Below are positions 53,231-63,675 of a stretch of DNA of 64,000 bases, one piece after another. Numbering within the stretch: position 1 is the stretch's first letter; each line of letters begins with the position of its first letter. The DNA is from Enorma phocaeensis (lineage in GTDB: Bacteria; Actinomycetota; Coriobacteriia; Coriobacteriales; Coriobacteriaceae): assembly GCF_016901575.1 (NCBI RefSeq), contig NZ_JACJKQ010000003.1:164306-228305 (forward strand), given 5' to 3'. Under the pieces are notes generated by a model that saw only the letters and a list, made by a program, of their open reading frames with translations, searched no databases and had not been told where the DNA came from. The position numbers and the translations under genes are program-made.

Positions 53231-53361
53231 TGATAACTAGATGATAACTAGAAGGCAACTAGAATCTCAGGAGCCACTCAGGAGAAACCGCAGGTATACG
53301 ACTCGCATACGCATGGATGACCGGCGCCAGATCTCGTATTTGTGATTCTGAGGCAACTAGA
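53231..53361. repeat. AACTAGA direct repeats, three in exact 11-bp phase plus one distal copy
   Basis: AACTAGA occurs at 53235-53241, 53246-53252 and 53257-53263, exactly 11 bases apart, within units TGATAACTAGA, TGATAACTAGA and GGCAACTAGAA. A fourth copy (GGCAACTAGAA) is at 53355-53361. They lie in the 392-base gap between two convergent genes, where no promoter for either gene is expected. CTAG is rare in high-GC bacterial DNA. Confidence 0.75.
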
Positions 53362-53393
53362 ACGTGGTGTCGGGGGCAATTCGTATCGGCACA

Positions 53394-53433
53394 CAAAGAA
53401 ATGGCGGTCCGCCCCGAGGGGACGGACCGCCAT
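53394..53433 (-). terminator. Terminator of the third exporter operon
   Basis: ATGGCGGTCCG (53401-53411) pairs perfectly with CGGACCGCCAT (53423-53433), with inner CCC/GGG. On the minus strand it is followed by TTTCTTTG. Confidence 0.85.
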
Positions 53434-53496
53434 GCTGGACAGGATTCGGGCTGCTTCCGATACAGCTCCTTCTAGTGGCGCGAAGCTTGCCGCGCG

Positions 53497-55453
<1,957 letters not shown>

Positions 55454-55464
<11 letters not shown>

Positions 55465-57283
55465 CGGCGACACCTCCTTCCTGGGTCTGGGCGCCTGCGG
55501 CGTGGTCCTTTTGGGTTTGTGCCACAGGGTTTGCCGCGACGTCCTCCTCCGCCTCTCCGGTTCGGTTTTGGCTCTCGTACGTGTCGCGGTAGATGTCGCA
55601 GGTCTCCATGAGCTCGGCATGGGTCCCCAGGCCTGCGATGTGGCCGTTGTCCAGCACGAGGATGCGGTCAGCATGCTCCACCGAGCTGGTGCGTTGGGCG
55701 ATGATGATCTTGGTGGTGTCGGGCAGGTACGACGCCAGGCCCTCGCGGATGAGCGCGTCGGTCTTGGTGTCGACGGCGCTCGTGGAGTCGTCCAGGATTA
55801 GCACCTTCGGGTGCTTGAGCAACGCGCGGGCGATGCACAGGCGCTGCTTCTGTCCGCCGGACACGTTGGTGCCGCCCTGCTCGATATAGGTGTCGTACTT
55901 CTGCGGGAAGCCCTGGATGAACTCGTCCGCCTGCGCAAGCTTGCAAACATGAACGAGCTCGTCGTAGGAGGCGTTCGCGTCGCCCCAGCGCAGGTTCTCC
56001 TTGATGGTGCCGCTGAACAGCACGTTCTTCTGCAGCACGACGGCAACGTTGTTGCGCAGGAACTCGAGGTCGTAGTCGCGCACGTCCACGCCGCCCACCT
56101 TCACAGACCCCTCGGTGACGTCATACAGGCGGCTGATGAGGTTTACGAGCGAGGTCTTGGCGGAGCCTGTGCCGCCCATGATTCCGATGGTCTCGCCGCT
56201 CTTGATGTGCAGGTCGATGTCGGCAAGCGCGCGATGCTCGGCCTTCTCGGAGTACTTGAACGTCACGTGGTCAAAGTCGATGGAGCCGTCCGCCATCTCG
56301 GTCACGGGATGCTCGGGGTTCTCGATGGTGGGCTCGGTCTCGATGACCTCGACGATACGCTCGGCGGACTCCTGTGCCATGGTGATCATGGCGAAGACCA
56401 TGGAGACCATCATGAGGGCCATGAGAATCATGAAGCCGTAGGTGGTGAGCGCCGAGAACTGGCCGACGTTGAGCATGGTGCCACGGCTGGAGATGATGAG
56501 GTAGCTGCCGAACTGGATGATAACGGTGAACACCGTAAACACCGCGAGGTTCATCATGGGCGAGTTGAAGGCGAGGATCTTCTCGGCGCGGGTGAAGTCG
56601 CGGCAGACGTCCTGGGCCGCGCGGCCGAATTTCTCCTTCTCAAAGTCCTGGCGCACATAGCTCTTGACGTCGCGCATGCCGGTGACGTTCTCCTCGATGG
56701 ACTCATTGAGGGCATCGTACTTGCGGAATACCGAGCGGAAGATGGGGTGCACGGTGCGCACGACGGTGAACAGGCCGAATCCAAGGACGGGCACCACGAT
56801 GACAAAGATGATGGCCATGGGGCCGCCCATGACGAACGCCATGATGATGCCGCAGATGAGGATGAGCGGGCAGCGGATAGCGGTGCGGATGATCATCATG
56901 TAGGCCAGCTGGACGTTTGTGATGTCGGTGGTGAGGCGCGTCACGAGCGAGGAGCTCGAGAACTGGTCGATGTTGGCGAAGCTGAAACGCTGCACGGCGG
57001 CGAATACGTCGTGGCGCAGGTTTTTGGCGAAGCCGCACGACGCCTCGGAGCAGGTGAGTCCCGCGCCGATGCCGAAGCACAGCGAGGCCAGCGCCATGGC
57101 TACGAGCAAGCCTGCGTACGGCAGCATGTCGGCGATGGACGCCCCTGCCTGAATGGCGTTGATGAGTTGGGCGGTGACGAAGGGAATCGCCACCTCCATG
57201 ACGACCTCGCCTGTCACGATGATCGGCGTGGCGATGGCCGCCCGCTTGTATTCCCTAATGCTCTGCATAAGGGTGTTGATCAT
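55454..57283 (-). CDS. Heterodimeric ABC exporter, degenerate-site subunit (pair 3)
   Basis: A 609-residue half transporter. The ATPase domain has Walker A GGTGSAKTS (Ala in place of the usual Gly before Lys) and a canonical VSGGQKQRL signature, but Asp499 replaces the catalytic Glu (LDDSTSAVD) and Gln530 replaces the H-loop His (IIAQRTS). It ends in a roughly 35-residue Ala/Glu-rich tail. ATG 57283 follows GGGAGGAAC and overlaps the MarR stop (ATGA), so regulator and transporter are translationally coupled. Typical of MarR-controlled multidrug or peptide exporters. Confidence 0.92.
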
Positions 57284-57780
57284 GCAAGTTCCTCCCATCT
57301 GGTTCGAATCTTCTCGAGCATGTCGGCGAGCTGCTCCTGCTCGTCGGCGGTGAGGCAGTCAAAGGCGCGCTGGCGGAACTGGCGGCGCGCCTGCTGGTCG
57401 CGTGCCGCCTCGGCCACGCCTTTCTCCGTGAGGCGAATCGTGAGCTGCCTGCGGTCTTCGGGGTTGCGCGTACGCTCGATGAGGCCCGCAGTCTCGATCT
57501 TCGCCAGGACCTCCGAGAGCGAGCCGGGCTTGAGCTCAAAGAACGACCCAAGCTCCTGTTGCGACATCTGGCCGCCGTGCTTGGCGATGAGGCAGATGAT
57601 GGGCGCCTTGCCCGACCTGCCGCCGCCGTGGAAATGCAGGTAATGCCCGCAGTATCCAAGGCCGGCGAGCAGACGCCTTGCCAGCGCGTCCTCGGGGCTG
57701 TCGGCAAGCCCCAGGTCGTCCGAGGTGCCGTCGTCGCCCACAATGGGCGCCGACGGGCATGCCCCGACACGTTCACACAT
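57280..57780 (-). CDS. MarR-family transcriptional regulator
   Basis: A 166-residue protein with a MarR winged helix (KAPIICLIAKHGGQMSQQEL, FELKPGSLSEVLAKIETAGL, IERTRNPEDRRQLTIRLTEK). It heads the third exporter operon, its TGA overlapping the exporter ATG. The first 45 residues contain Cys and Asp residues before the fold. GAGAGGAG lies 8 bases before ATG 57780; an in-frame upstream start at 57852 coincides with the -35 box and was rejected. TTGACT (57847-57852) and TAATCT (57825-57830) on the minus strand, spacing 16, form its promoter. Confidence 0.9.
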   Translation of the reverse strand: MCERVGACPSAPIVGDDGTSDDLGLADSPEDALARRLLAGLGYCGHYLHFHGGGRSGKAPIICLIAKHGGQMSQQELGSFFELKPGSLSEVLAKIETAGLIERTRNPEDRRQLTIRLTEKGVAEAARDQQARRQFRQRAFDCLTADEQEQLADMLEKIRTRWEELA

Positions 57781-57812
57781 GCGTTCTCCTCTCTGATAGG
57801 GCTGTACATTGT

Positions 57813-57871
57813 CTTGACCAGAGAAGATTACTACTGTGATGCCAATAGTCAAGGTACCGAATTATTAGGTA
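57813..57871 (-). promoter_or_regulatory. Promoter and probable operator of the MarR/exporter operon
   Basis: Minus-strand -35 TTGACT (57847-57852) and -10 TAATCT (57825-57830), spacing 16. CTTGAC (57813) and GTCAAG (57848) are inverted arms flanking the core promoter. TACC-N9-GGTA (57855-57871) lies just upstream. Either could bind the MarR protein. Confidence 0.6.
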
Positions 57872-58026
57872 ACTGTATATTGACATATCATCTTTATATC
57901 GGGCGACGATGTAGGCTTCGCCGCGTCAACGCCTGTCGTTGTGTGGCGTGGGGAGTGCAGGTGCGCCGGACGGCGGACAGGCGCACCCGATAGTCGGCGC
58001 GCGCCGGAGCACGGTGCCCCTGTGCT

Positions 58027-58476
58027 TTATCCCAGCTTTTCCAAGAGCGCCTGGCAGCCCTCGAGGACGTCTCGCCATGTGGCGTCGAAGTTGCCGGTAT
58101 ACCACGGGTCGGCAACATCGCCGGGCCGGTTGGTCCAGTCCAGCAGGCGGCTCACCTTGTGCTCGGGGTCGTCGCCCAGGATGCGCATGAGGTTGCGGCG
58201 GTTTTCATCATCCATATATATGATGTGGTCCCACTGGCTGTATTCATCGCGCGCGATCTGCCGTGCGCGATGGGGGACTACGGGAACGCCCTCGGCTTGC
58301 AGCTTCCCTACCGTGCCCCGATGCGGCGGATTGCCAAGCTCTTCTCGACTGGTCGCTGCGGAGTCAATGACAAAGTCATGCTCGCGCCCCGCTCGCCGAA
58401 CAAGTTCGGTCATAACGGATTCGGCCATGGTGGAGCGACAAATGTTGCCGTGGCAGACGAACAGGATTCTATGCAT
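58027..58476 (-). CDS. Low-molecular-weight protein tyrosine phosphatase
   Basis: A 149-residue enzyme with the P-loop at the N-terminus (VCHGNICRS, a CX5R motif with the Ser after Arg) and the acid-catalyst Asp in DPWYTGNF near the C-terminus, as in the whole LMW-PTP family. Bacterial members act on tyrosine kinases of capsule synthesis or on arginine phosphate. No tyrosine kinase gene is adjacent. AAAGGG lies 9 bases before ATG 58476; an ATG at 58494 overlaps that site and was rejected. It is the last chromosomal gene before the integrative element. Confidence 0.92.
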   Translation of the reverse strand: MHRILFVCHGNICRSTMAESVMTELVRRAGREHDFVIDSAATSREELGNPPHRGTVGKLQAEGVPVVPHRARQIARDEYSQWDHIIYMDDENRRNLMRILGDDPEHKVSRLLDWTNRPGDVADPWYTGNFDATWRDVLEGCQALLEKLG

Positions 58477-58641
58477 CGTTCCAAACCCTTTCATATATGA
58501 GCAAAAGTGCAGATAACAGCATATATCCTACTTCGACTTCCGATACTCCGTAAAACGCGTCCTCTCATATACGAACCGGTTTTTTCATCCCGATGCGGTG
58601 TAGGAAATGGTGTAAAACCGAGCTCCGTACACCACGCATGT

Positions 58642-59835
58642 TTAGGCGGATAGCCGGTTCATCTCCTCGCGAGCCTCCTCGAAGCCAAGATGCGTGTACG
58701 TGTTGAGCGTCACCCCGATCTCGCTGTGGCCCATCACGTACTGGAGCACCTTGGGATTCATCCCGGCGCGAGCCTGGTTGCTGCAGAACGTATGACGGCA
58801 GACATGAGGTGTCACCTTGGGGATCTCCTCCTTGTAGATCGAGTTGAACTTGGCGACGATGCGCTGGAAGTAGTGCTCCCAATGCAAGGCGACCAAGGGC
58901 ATACCGTTCTTGTCCAAGTACAGAAAGCCGCTAATACCGTCGACTTCGGGCTCGCTTTCCGGCGCGGGCCTCTGCGTGATGACCTTGCGAAAGCACTCGG
59001 CAACCTCATCGGACATCGGGACGAACCGGATGCCCTTCTCGGTCTTCGGCTCCTGGATCACGTAGCGCATGTCGCTCGTTCTCTGTAGCTGCCGCTCGAC
59101 CCGAATGCGTCGCGCCCCGAAGTCGATATCGGCAATTGTCAGGCCGCAGAACTCGGATATCCTCAACCCGGTTTTGAACAGGATGAAGATGCCCTCGTAA
59201 TAACGCGAGTAGTGACGGTCGGCCTTGACGAACTCAAGGAACCTGCGCTCTTGTTTCCGCGTCAGCGCTTCCCGTGTCACCGAATCGTTCACCACGACCG
59301 TGGCCAGCTCAAAGTCGAAGGGGTTCTTTCGAATCCAGTCGTTTTCGACGGCCATCCGAAAGGCGGGGCGAAGGACGCCCCGAATCGAATGGATGCTGCT
59401 GTAGCCGCGACCATCCACGGTTTGAAGACGCGCGAGCCACGCCTTGGCCTCCGCAAACGTCACCTTGTCGATGCGACGAGACCCAAAAGGGTCTTTACGC
59501 AGGACGTTGAGCACCGTTTTGTAGCCGGCGCGGGTGCTGCTCCGCACCCCGGCTCGCAGAGACGTATACGCTTCCGCAAGGCTGAGAACCGTAAGGTTGT
59601 TTCCATTGGGAACGACCTGGTTGAGCATATCGAATTCGATCTGCTTCTCTTGGGCTCGAAGCGATGTGCCCCGCTTCTTGCCCTTGGGAGCGAAGTCCTT
59701 ATCGGTAAGCGTCCAGCTGTAGACAGCGTGTCTTTTGCCGTTGGAGTCGGTGTACCTGTACATGTATCTGCCGTCAGCGCGCTGGCTCTCTCCGGGCCTC
59801 AAGATGCGATTCTTGCTGTCTCTTCTTTCGGCCAT
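58642..59835 (-). CDS. int: Tyrosine recombinase/integrase (Tn916 type)
   Basis: A 397-residue integrase. The N-terminal arm-binding domain (DGRYMYRYTDSNGKRHAVYS, WTLTDKDFAPKG) is of the Tn916 Int kind, followed by a SAM-like core-binding domain and the catalytic domain with Arg225 (KTGLRISEF), Lys near 264-267, His344-x-x-Arg347 (HVCRHTF), His370 (MGHSEIG) and nucleophile Tyr380 (NTYTH). It integrates and excises the element. It is the promoter-distal gene of the element, with its end near one boundary. A GAAAGGAGG site precedes the ATG. The usual small excisionase gene is not present next to it. Confidence 0.95.
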   Translation of the reverse strand: MAERRDSKNRILRPGESQRADGRYMYRYTDSNGKRHAVYSWTLTDKDFAPKGKKRGTSLRAQEKQIEFDMLNQVVPNGNNLTVLSLAEAYTSLRAGVRSSTRAGYKTVLNVLRKDPFGSRRIDKVTFAEAKAWLARLQTVDGRGYSSIHSIRGVLRPAFRMAVENDWIRKNPFDFELATVVVNDSVTREALTRKQERRFLEFVKADRHYSRYYEGIFILFKTGLRISEFCGLTIADIDFGARRIRVERQLQRTSDMRYVIQEPKTEKGIRFVPMSDEVAECFRKVITQRPAPESEPEVDGISGFLYLDKNGMPLVALHWEHYFQRIVAKFNSIYKEEIPKVTPHVCRHTFCSNQARAGMNPKVLQYVMGHSEIGVTLNTYTHLGFEEAREEMNRLSA

Positions 59836-59917
59836 GTGAGCCTCCTTTCTCTATGAAGGGAGCCTCGCAAACGATGGGTCCATTCTACCGTAGCGAGGCG
59901 GTTGAAATGCCAGGTTC

Positions 59918-61105
59918 CTAACCCAGCAGCGATTCGTAGAGCTGTTCGCTGCTACGGTTTGAGGATTGAGCGCCGCGCCCGAAGCTGGAAAACGGGTTCG
60001 GGCGCTCGGAACCCTTGACGGGCCAATAGCTACCCAGCTTCACGTCAAAGCGCGATTCGCAAATCTCCTTCTGCTGCATCTCGACCACGAGGCCCAGACG
60101 GCGCTCAAGCTGTCCGAAGCCGTCGATCACGTCATAGCTGCGCAGGGGGCGCATGCCGCCGACCTGCTCGCTGTAAAACTGCAGGGGATCGTAGGGGCTG
60201 GTGACGATGATGAGCTCGACTGCAAGCGCCTTATCGAAATAGCGAGCGGGAGCCATGACCTCATGTTCCAGCGCATGCGGATCTGTGATGCGAAGGAGGT
60301 CAGCGTACCCGATAGACTTCGGTCGCAGCTCATCGAGGATGACGGTGTGCTGCCCCGCATATCCCTGGAAGATGTCGCGCGTGGAGCCGGACACGAAGTA
60401 GCCTGTGCTCCGTTCTTCCGCGTACTTCTTTGCAAGCGACGTCTTCCCTGCGCCGGGTGGACCGAAGATCCAGATGGTGGTGATTTCCCTGCCCTCTTCG
60501 AGCATCCGCTTTCGCCATTCCGCCGCCTGCACCTGAAGTCTGCGGGCGTATACATCATCGATCTGCTTCCGCGCGCGGGCATATTCCGAACCCGAGAGCT
60601 GCGAGACAAGCGCCTCCCTGTCGATGGAGCCGTCGAGAAGCGCGTCGAGGAGCACCTTGATGTTCGAATGGCTGGTGGAGCGGATGACTTCGGCCTCGAT
60701 GCCCTCCATCTCCTTGACATAGTCGAAGTTCGCGCGAACGGCATCGAGTGGATATTGAAATTTTCCCCGTGCGCCAGCGGTCCGGTGGCAGAGATAGGAG
60801 AAGCCGTTCTTTTCCGCGGCCCTCCCCGTCCAGATTTCGACGCTTTGCGGCTTATCGCCCAAGAGCTTCGCGACGTTTGAGGGGGAGCGCGGGTTGCTGA
60901 ACGACATCATCACATGGACGTGGTCTGCTACAGGCGAGCCGTTGTCCTTCATGTCATGGTCGTGGATGATGCCCGCATATCGTTTTGGGCCGAGCCTGCT
61001 CTCGATGGCCTCGTAGAGGGAATCGGCGTCGCTGAAGGGCAGATGCGAGAGCTGCTGCGTATACATGAGGGTGCGGCTCTTCGGTGCTGAGGCGCGCTTT
61101 GGCAT
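59918..61105 (-). CDS. Replication initiator: HUH endonuclease + SF3-like helicase (CRESS/Rep_2-like)
   Basis: A 395-residue Rep. N-terminal nickase motifs: MYTQQL (motif I), the HUH pair His62/His64 in DHVHVMMSF, and GFSYLCHRTAG with Tyr104 as the likely nucleophile, followed by GKFQYPL. A helical region leads to an ATPase with Walker A GPPGAGKTS (215-223), Walker B TVILDEL (about 254-260) and a motif C-like IIVTSPYDP. Nickase plus SF3 helicase in one chain is the layout of CRESS-DNA virus Reps and their bacterial plasmid relatives; simple Rep_2 plasmid initiators lack the helicase. AAAGGAG lies 10 bases before ATG 61105. Three hairpins lie just upstream and may be the origin. Confidence 0.85.
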   Translation of the reverse strand: MPKRASAPKSRTLMYTQQLSHLPFSDADSLYEAIESRLGPKRYAGIIHDHDMKDNGSPVADHVHVMMSFSNPRSPSNVAKLLGDKPQSVEIWTGRAAEKNGFSYLCHRTAGARGKFQYPLDAVRANFDYVKEMEGIEAEVIRSTSHSNIKVLLDALLDGSIDREALVSQLSGSEYARARKQIDDVYARRLQVQAAEWRKRMLEEGREITTIWIFGPPGAGKTSLAKKYAEERSTGYFVSGSTRDIFQGYAGQHTVILDELRPKSIGYADLLRITDPHALEHEVMAPARYFDKALAVELIIVTSPYDPLQFYSEQVGGMRPLRSYDVIDGFGQLERRLGLVVEMQQKEICESRFDVKLGSYWPVKGSERPNPFSSFGRGAQSSNRSSEQLYESLLG

Positions 61106-61151
61106 TGTTCCGGCACTCCTTTCATAATCGAGGGCTTTGCAGGGTGGTTTT

Positions 61152-61267
61152 GGCACCCCTTATCGGGTGCCGTGGGCCATAACAAGCCCGGCCCACGGCA
61201 TAAATGAACGGAAACGACTGGATGGAACAAAGAATCGCTCCCCGCCTCGCTGCGCTCGGCGGGGAGC
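61152..61267. other. Three consecutive hairpins upstream of rep (candidate origin)
   Basis: GGCACCC/GGGTGCC (61152-61171), CCGTGGGCC/GGCCCACGG (61170-61198) and GCTCCCCGCC/GGCGGGGAGC (61237-61267). They fill the 170-base gap between the FtsK-like gene and rep. The third, followed on the minus strand by TTCTTTGTT, may also end the ftsK transcript. HUH Reps nick in or beside such hairpins, so this is the best candidate double-strand origin or transfer origin. Confidence 0.55.
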
Positions 61268-61275
61268 ATTGGCGG

Positions 61276-62670
61276 TTACGAGTAGTACAGATTCAGGAGA
61301 CGGCCCATTTCCCCATACACGGGGAAGCTCATCACCGGGAAGTGGACGAAGGAAACGCGGTCATGGATGCCGTCCGTGCTTGAGAACCAGGCGTCGCCCG
61401 GACCATACGTGCGGGCAGGCATGTCTTTCACCTTCTCGGCGTCCCACATGAGGCGGGCCTCGGGGAGCGTCGGCCTGAACAGCACCTTCGTGCTCATCGC
61501 GCTTCGGAGCATGGCGGGCAAGCCGCCGCTTTCGACAGACGCCTCCGCGATGCTGACGATCACGTAGCAACCTGCGCTCGCCCCCATCGTCACGATGCGC
61601 TTGACCAGGTTGTCGAACGTCGCAAGGCAGTAGTCTGGGTCATCCTTGGACGCACGCGGCGGGAATATCGTCCGAGCGCTGACGTACTCATCGATGAAGA
61701 GCAGGGAGACATGGAGGCCTGCGTCCCACCACTTGACGGCGTCGCCCCGTTCTCGAGCCAGCGTGTTGAGGTATGCCTGCCGCTCTGTCACGGAATCGGC
61801 GAAGTCGCGGAGAGCGTCGAGGACGGCGCGCCCGCCCCCGTCTGCGTCGAGCGTTACCACATGGGGAAGCTGCGAAAGCTCCGCCCTCTTCGGGTCGATG
61901 ATCGTTACGCGGGAACCATGGTCATCGGGCCCGACAAGAAGGGCTTGGAGAAGGAGCGCGATGATGCCCGTGGTCTTCCCGCTCCTTGTCTTGCCTGCGA
62001 CCAGCATGGACCCGGACGTCGAGAGATCGATGGAAGCGCCCCTTTGGACGACGAGGATGTGAGGTCTGCCGGAGCGAAGGTCTTCCACGCTATCGCAATA
62101 CAAGCTCCGGTCGATGGTCACGTCCTCAACGGTGAATGTTACAGAGTTGAATGCCACGTCGATGTCCGTCTGGGTAACGGCGAAACTCTCGAAGCGGCTG
62201 GAAAGGCTCGCGCTGATGCTCGACGAGATATTCGAGATGTCTTCAACCCGTGAAGCAGCGATCCCGACAACGATCTCATATGATCCTAGTTCCGTCCTCC
62301 TGCAGCGAACGGACGGCAGTCGCTCGCCTTCCTTGAGGTGAAGCGGGTTACCCATTGAGTAGTCGAAGAGCCCCCTGCGTACCATGATCCGCATTCGCTG
62401 GGCGTCGGTCGCTTTCCAGCAGATGATAAGCGCGAGCACAGCAGTCAGGAACGCGGATGCAAGGAGAGCGGCCCCAACGTTCCGGAAAGCAGAGCTGATT
62501 TCGATGAGCGCTCTGGGATCATCAAGCAAGTTGGGAGGAATGGATTCTAGGGCAAGCGCAAGCCCCTGCGCCCCAAGTCCCGACAGGAAAAGGGCGACCC
62601 CCAGCGCCGCTAGCTGGACGCTGGGGGCCGCGAATGCGAGGCGGGGCGCGTCTTTGCTGAAGTACAGCAT
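61276..62670 (-). CDS. FtsK/SpoIIIE-like DNA translocase (TraB/TcpA type)
   Basis: A 464-residue protein with two N-terminal membrane helices (about 17-40 and 66-85) and a cytoplasmic motor domain: Walker A AGKTRSGKTT (225-234), Walker B VSLLFIDEY, and downstream GASAGCYVIVSIAEASVESG. It is shorter than cell-division FtsK and lacks a gamma (KOPS-reading) domain. It is of the size and type that serve as DNA pump or coupling protein in AICEs and Tn916-like ICEs. It lies between the 118-residue gene (15 bases) and the hairpin region before rep. The ATG at 62670 has a weak upstream site (GGCAGG), so it may be translated by coupling. Confidence 0.9.
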   Translation of the reverse strand: MLYFSKDAPRLAFAAPSVQLAALGVALFLSGLGAQGLALALESIPPNLLDDPRALIEISSAFRNVGAALLASAFLTAVLALIICWKATDAQRMRIMVRRGLFDYSMGNPLHLKEGERLPSVRCRRTELGSYEIVVGIAASRVEDISNISSSISASLSSRFESFAVTQTDIDVAFNSVTFTVEDVTIDRSLYCDSVEDLRSGRPHILVVQRGASIDLSTSGSMLVAGKTRSGKTTGIIALLLQALLVGPDDHGSRVTIIDPKRAELSQLPHVVTLDADGGGRAVLDALRDFADSVTERQAYLNTLARERGDAVKWWDAGLHVSLLFIDEYVSARTIFPPRASKDDPDYCLATFDNLVKRIVTMGASAGCYVIVSIAEASVESGGLPAMLRSAMSTKVLFRPTLPEARLMWDAEKVKDMPARTYGPGDAWFSSTDGIHDRVSFVHFPVMSFPVYGEMGRLLNLYYS

Positions 62671-62685
62671 GCCGCACCGCCTGCC

Positions 62686-63042
62686 TTACCCGTTCTGGCT
62701 CTTGGTGCGAAGGACCTTGATATCCGCGCACTTGACCGAGAGCTGGTTGCGGTAATCGCCGTAGATGGTGGCGACCGCGTCCACCGGCTCGATGATGGCC
62801 TCGGTGGGAACCTCAACATCCTTTTTCACCTTGAAGGTGAGCTTCTCGAAGCGGTTGCTTACAGACTCGCCCTCCTTCTGGACGTACGCAGTGTCGTCAC
62901 GGTAGATTACGACCTCGACCTTGGTCCCAAGGTGCTCGCCCGTGTTGTAGTCCTTCCACTCGGACTGACCCGTGCAAAGATAGAGCTTGCCCTTAGAAAA
63001 TGCCTCGAAATCGAAAACGTTGAACTGCGAAAGCTTCTTCAT
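62686..63042 (-). CDS. 118-residue mobile-element accessory protein, unknown function
   Basis: A soluble, beta-rich, charged protein (MKKLSQFNVFDFEAFSKGKL, GEHLGTKVEVVIYRDD, FEKLTFKVKKDVEVP, VDAVATIYGDYRNQLSVK). The pattern of short strands suggests an OB-like single-strand-binding fold, but this is a guess. It has a perfect ribosome binding site (AAAGGAGG, 7 bases before ATG 63042); an in-frame ATG at 63060 overlaps it and was rejected. It lies first or second in the element's transcript, directly before the FtsK-like gene. Small proteins in this position are common in integrative elements. Confidence 0.75.
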   Translation of the reverse strand: MKKLSQFNVFDFEAFSKGKLYLCTGQSEWKDYNTGEHLGTKVEVVIYRDDTAYVQKEGESVSNRFEKLTFKVKKDVEVPTEAIIEPVDAVATIYGDYRNQLSVKCADIKVLRTKSQNG

Positions 63043-63080
63043 GAGAAGCCTCCTTTCCATTGGAGTTGCTACATGTGCGA

Positions 63081-63323
63081 TTAGACGTCCATTAACGCTG
63101 AGTGGAGATACCCTGCTTCATCGAAGCCGCGAACCCTGAGCTTGAGCGGGCCGATTTGAAGGTCCAAATCGTCCTGTGTGCTGCCGCTAAGGTATCGCTC
63201 AACACGGGCAGTGGTGCTCCCGAGCAGATGGCAATCCTTGCGCAGGGCATCATATGCGCCTTCTTCAAGAAGGATGGTGCCCATATCACGGATGTCGAAG
63301 TAGTAATCGATGCACTTATCCAC
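63081..63323 (-). CDS. Small 80-residue protein at the head of the element operon
   Basis: An acidic soluble protein (start VDKCIDYYFDIRDMGTILLE; later DDLDLQIGPLKLRVRGFDEA). It starts at GTG 63323 with AAAGGAGG 8 bases upstream; a GTG at 63332 touches the ribosome binding site and was rejected. No helix-turn-helix or known domain is visible. It is followed 38 bases later by the 118-residue gene on the same strand. Its position at the 5' end of the element suggests a role in regulation or accessory function, without direct evidence. Confidence 0.65.
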   Translation of the reverse strand: MDKCIDYYFDIRDMGTILLEEGAYDALRKDCHLLGSTTARVERYLSGSTQDDLDLQIGPLKLRVRGFDEAGYLHSALMDV

Positions 63324-63675
63324 GCAACTCACCTCCTTTCAAGTTCTTCTTTGAACCGATCGGAGGATTGGCGACGAAGGACAGATCATTCCGTCGCATT
63401 GCCTTGATTTAATCCGGGATAATCACTCTGTCAGCGCCTAGGCGCATCTCGCACCGGAAACGGTCAATGGACAATGTCTGCAGAGGAACTTACAGATTGC
63501 AATTTCCTTTGCTGCTGCCACTATACCCTAATAAAAGACCAGGTAGAAGGCATCTTTTGTCTTTTGGGAGAACGCAAGGACTTCCCCTCGTTTATGAGAA
63601 GATTCCCTCCGTCTGATTGTGAACAAAATGTGAAATGGATAAGTTGGAGAGTCCTCTACAAGGTGACGGATTTAC
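63324..63675. other. Gap between the element operon and hsdS; 12-bp palindrome, no gene
   Basis: 352 bases of lower GC than the rest. GCGCCTAGGCGC (63434-63445) is a perfect 12-bp palindrome and lies about 17 bases downstream of a minus-strand TTGACC, so it could be an operator or end-binding site for the element's promoter. Short plus-strand frames here lack ribosome binding sites. The element's outer boundary should fall in this stretch. Confidence 0.45.

Larger units (their letters stand above)
58500..63450 (-). mobile_element. Compact integrative element (integrase, Rep, FtsK, two small genes)
   Basis: Five genes on one strand, in transcription order: an 80-residue protein, a 118-residue protein, an FtsK-like translocase, a Rep with HUH and SF3 helicase motifs, and a Tn916-type integrase at the end. 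No mating-pair formation genes, no relaxase and no separate excisionase are seen. This set (integrase, Rep, FtsK) resembles actinomycete AICEs, which move double-stranded DNA with one FtsK-like protein, while the integrase looks Tn916-like. Boundaries are approximate: I could not find the flanking direct repeats by eye. The hsdS 3' end lies on its far side. Confidence 0.7.

Noticed and set aside
58477..58641. Attachment site and direct repeat at the integrase end of the element
   Set aside because: I compared this stretch by eye with 63324-63720 and found no convincing shared repeat, so exact boundaries are not claimed. Comparison with an empty site would settle it.
62686..63042. Assignment of the 118-residue protein to the Tn916 Orf22/Orf23 (DUF961) family
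   Set aside because: Position and size fit, but the sequence does not match the DUF961 pattern I know, so it is left as unknown.
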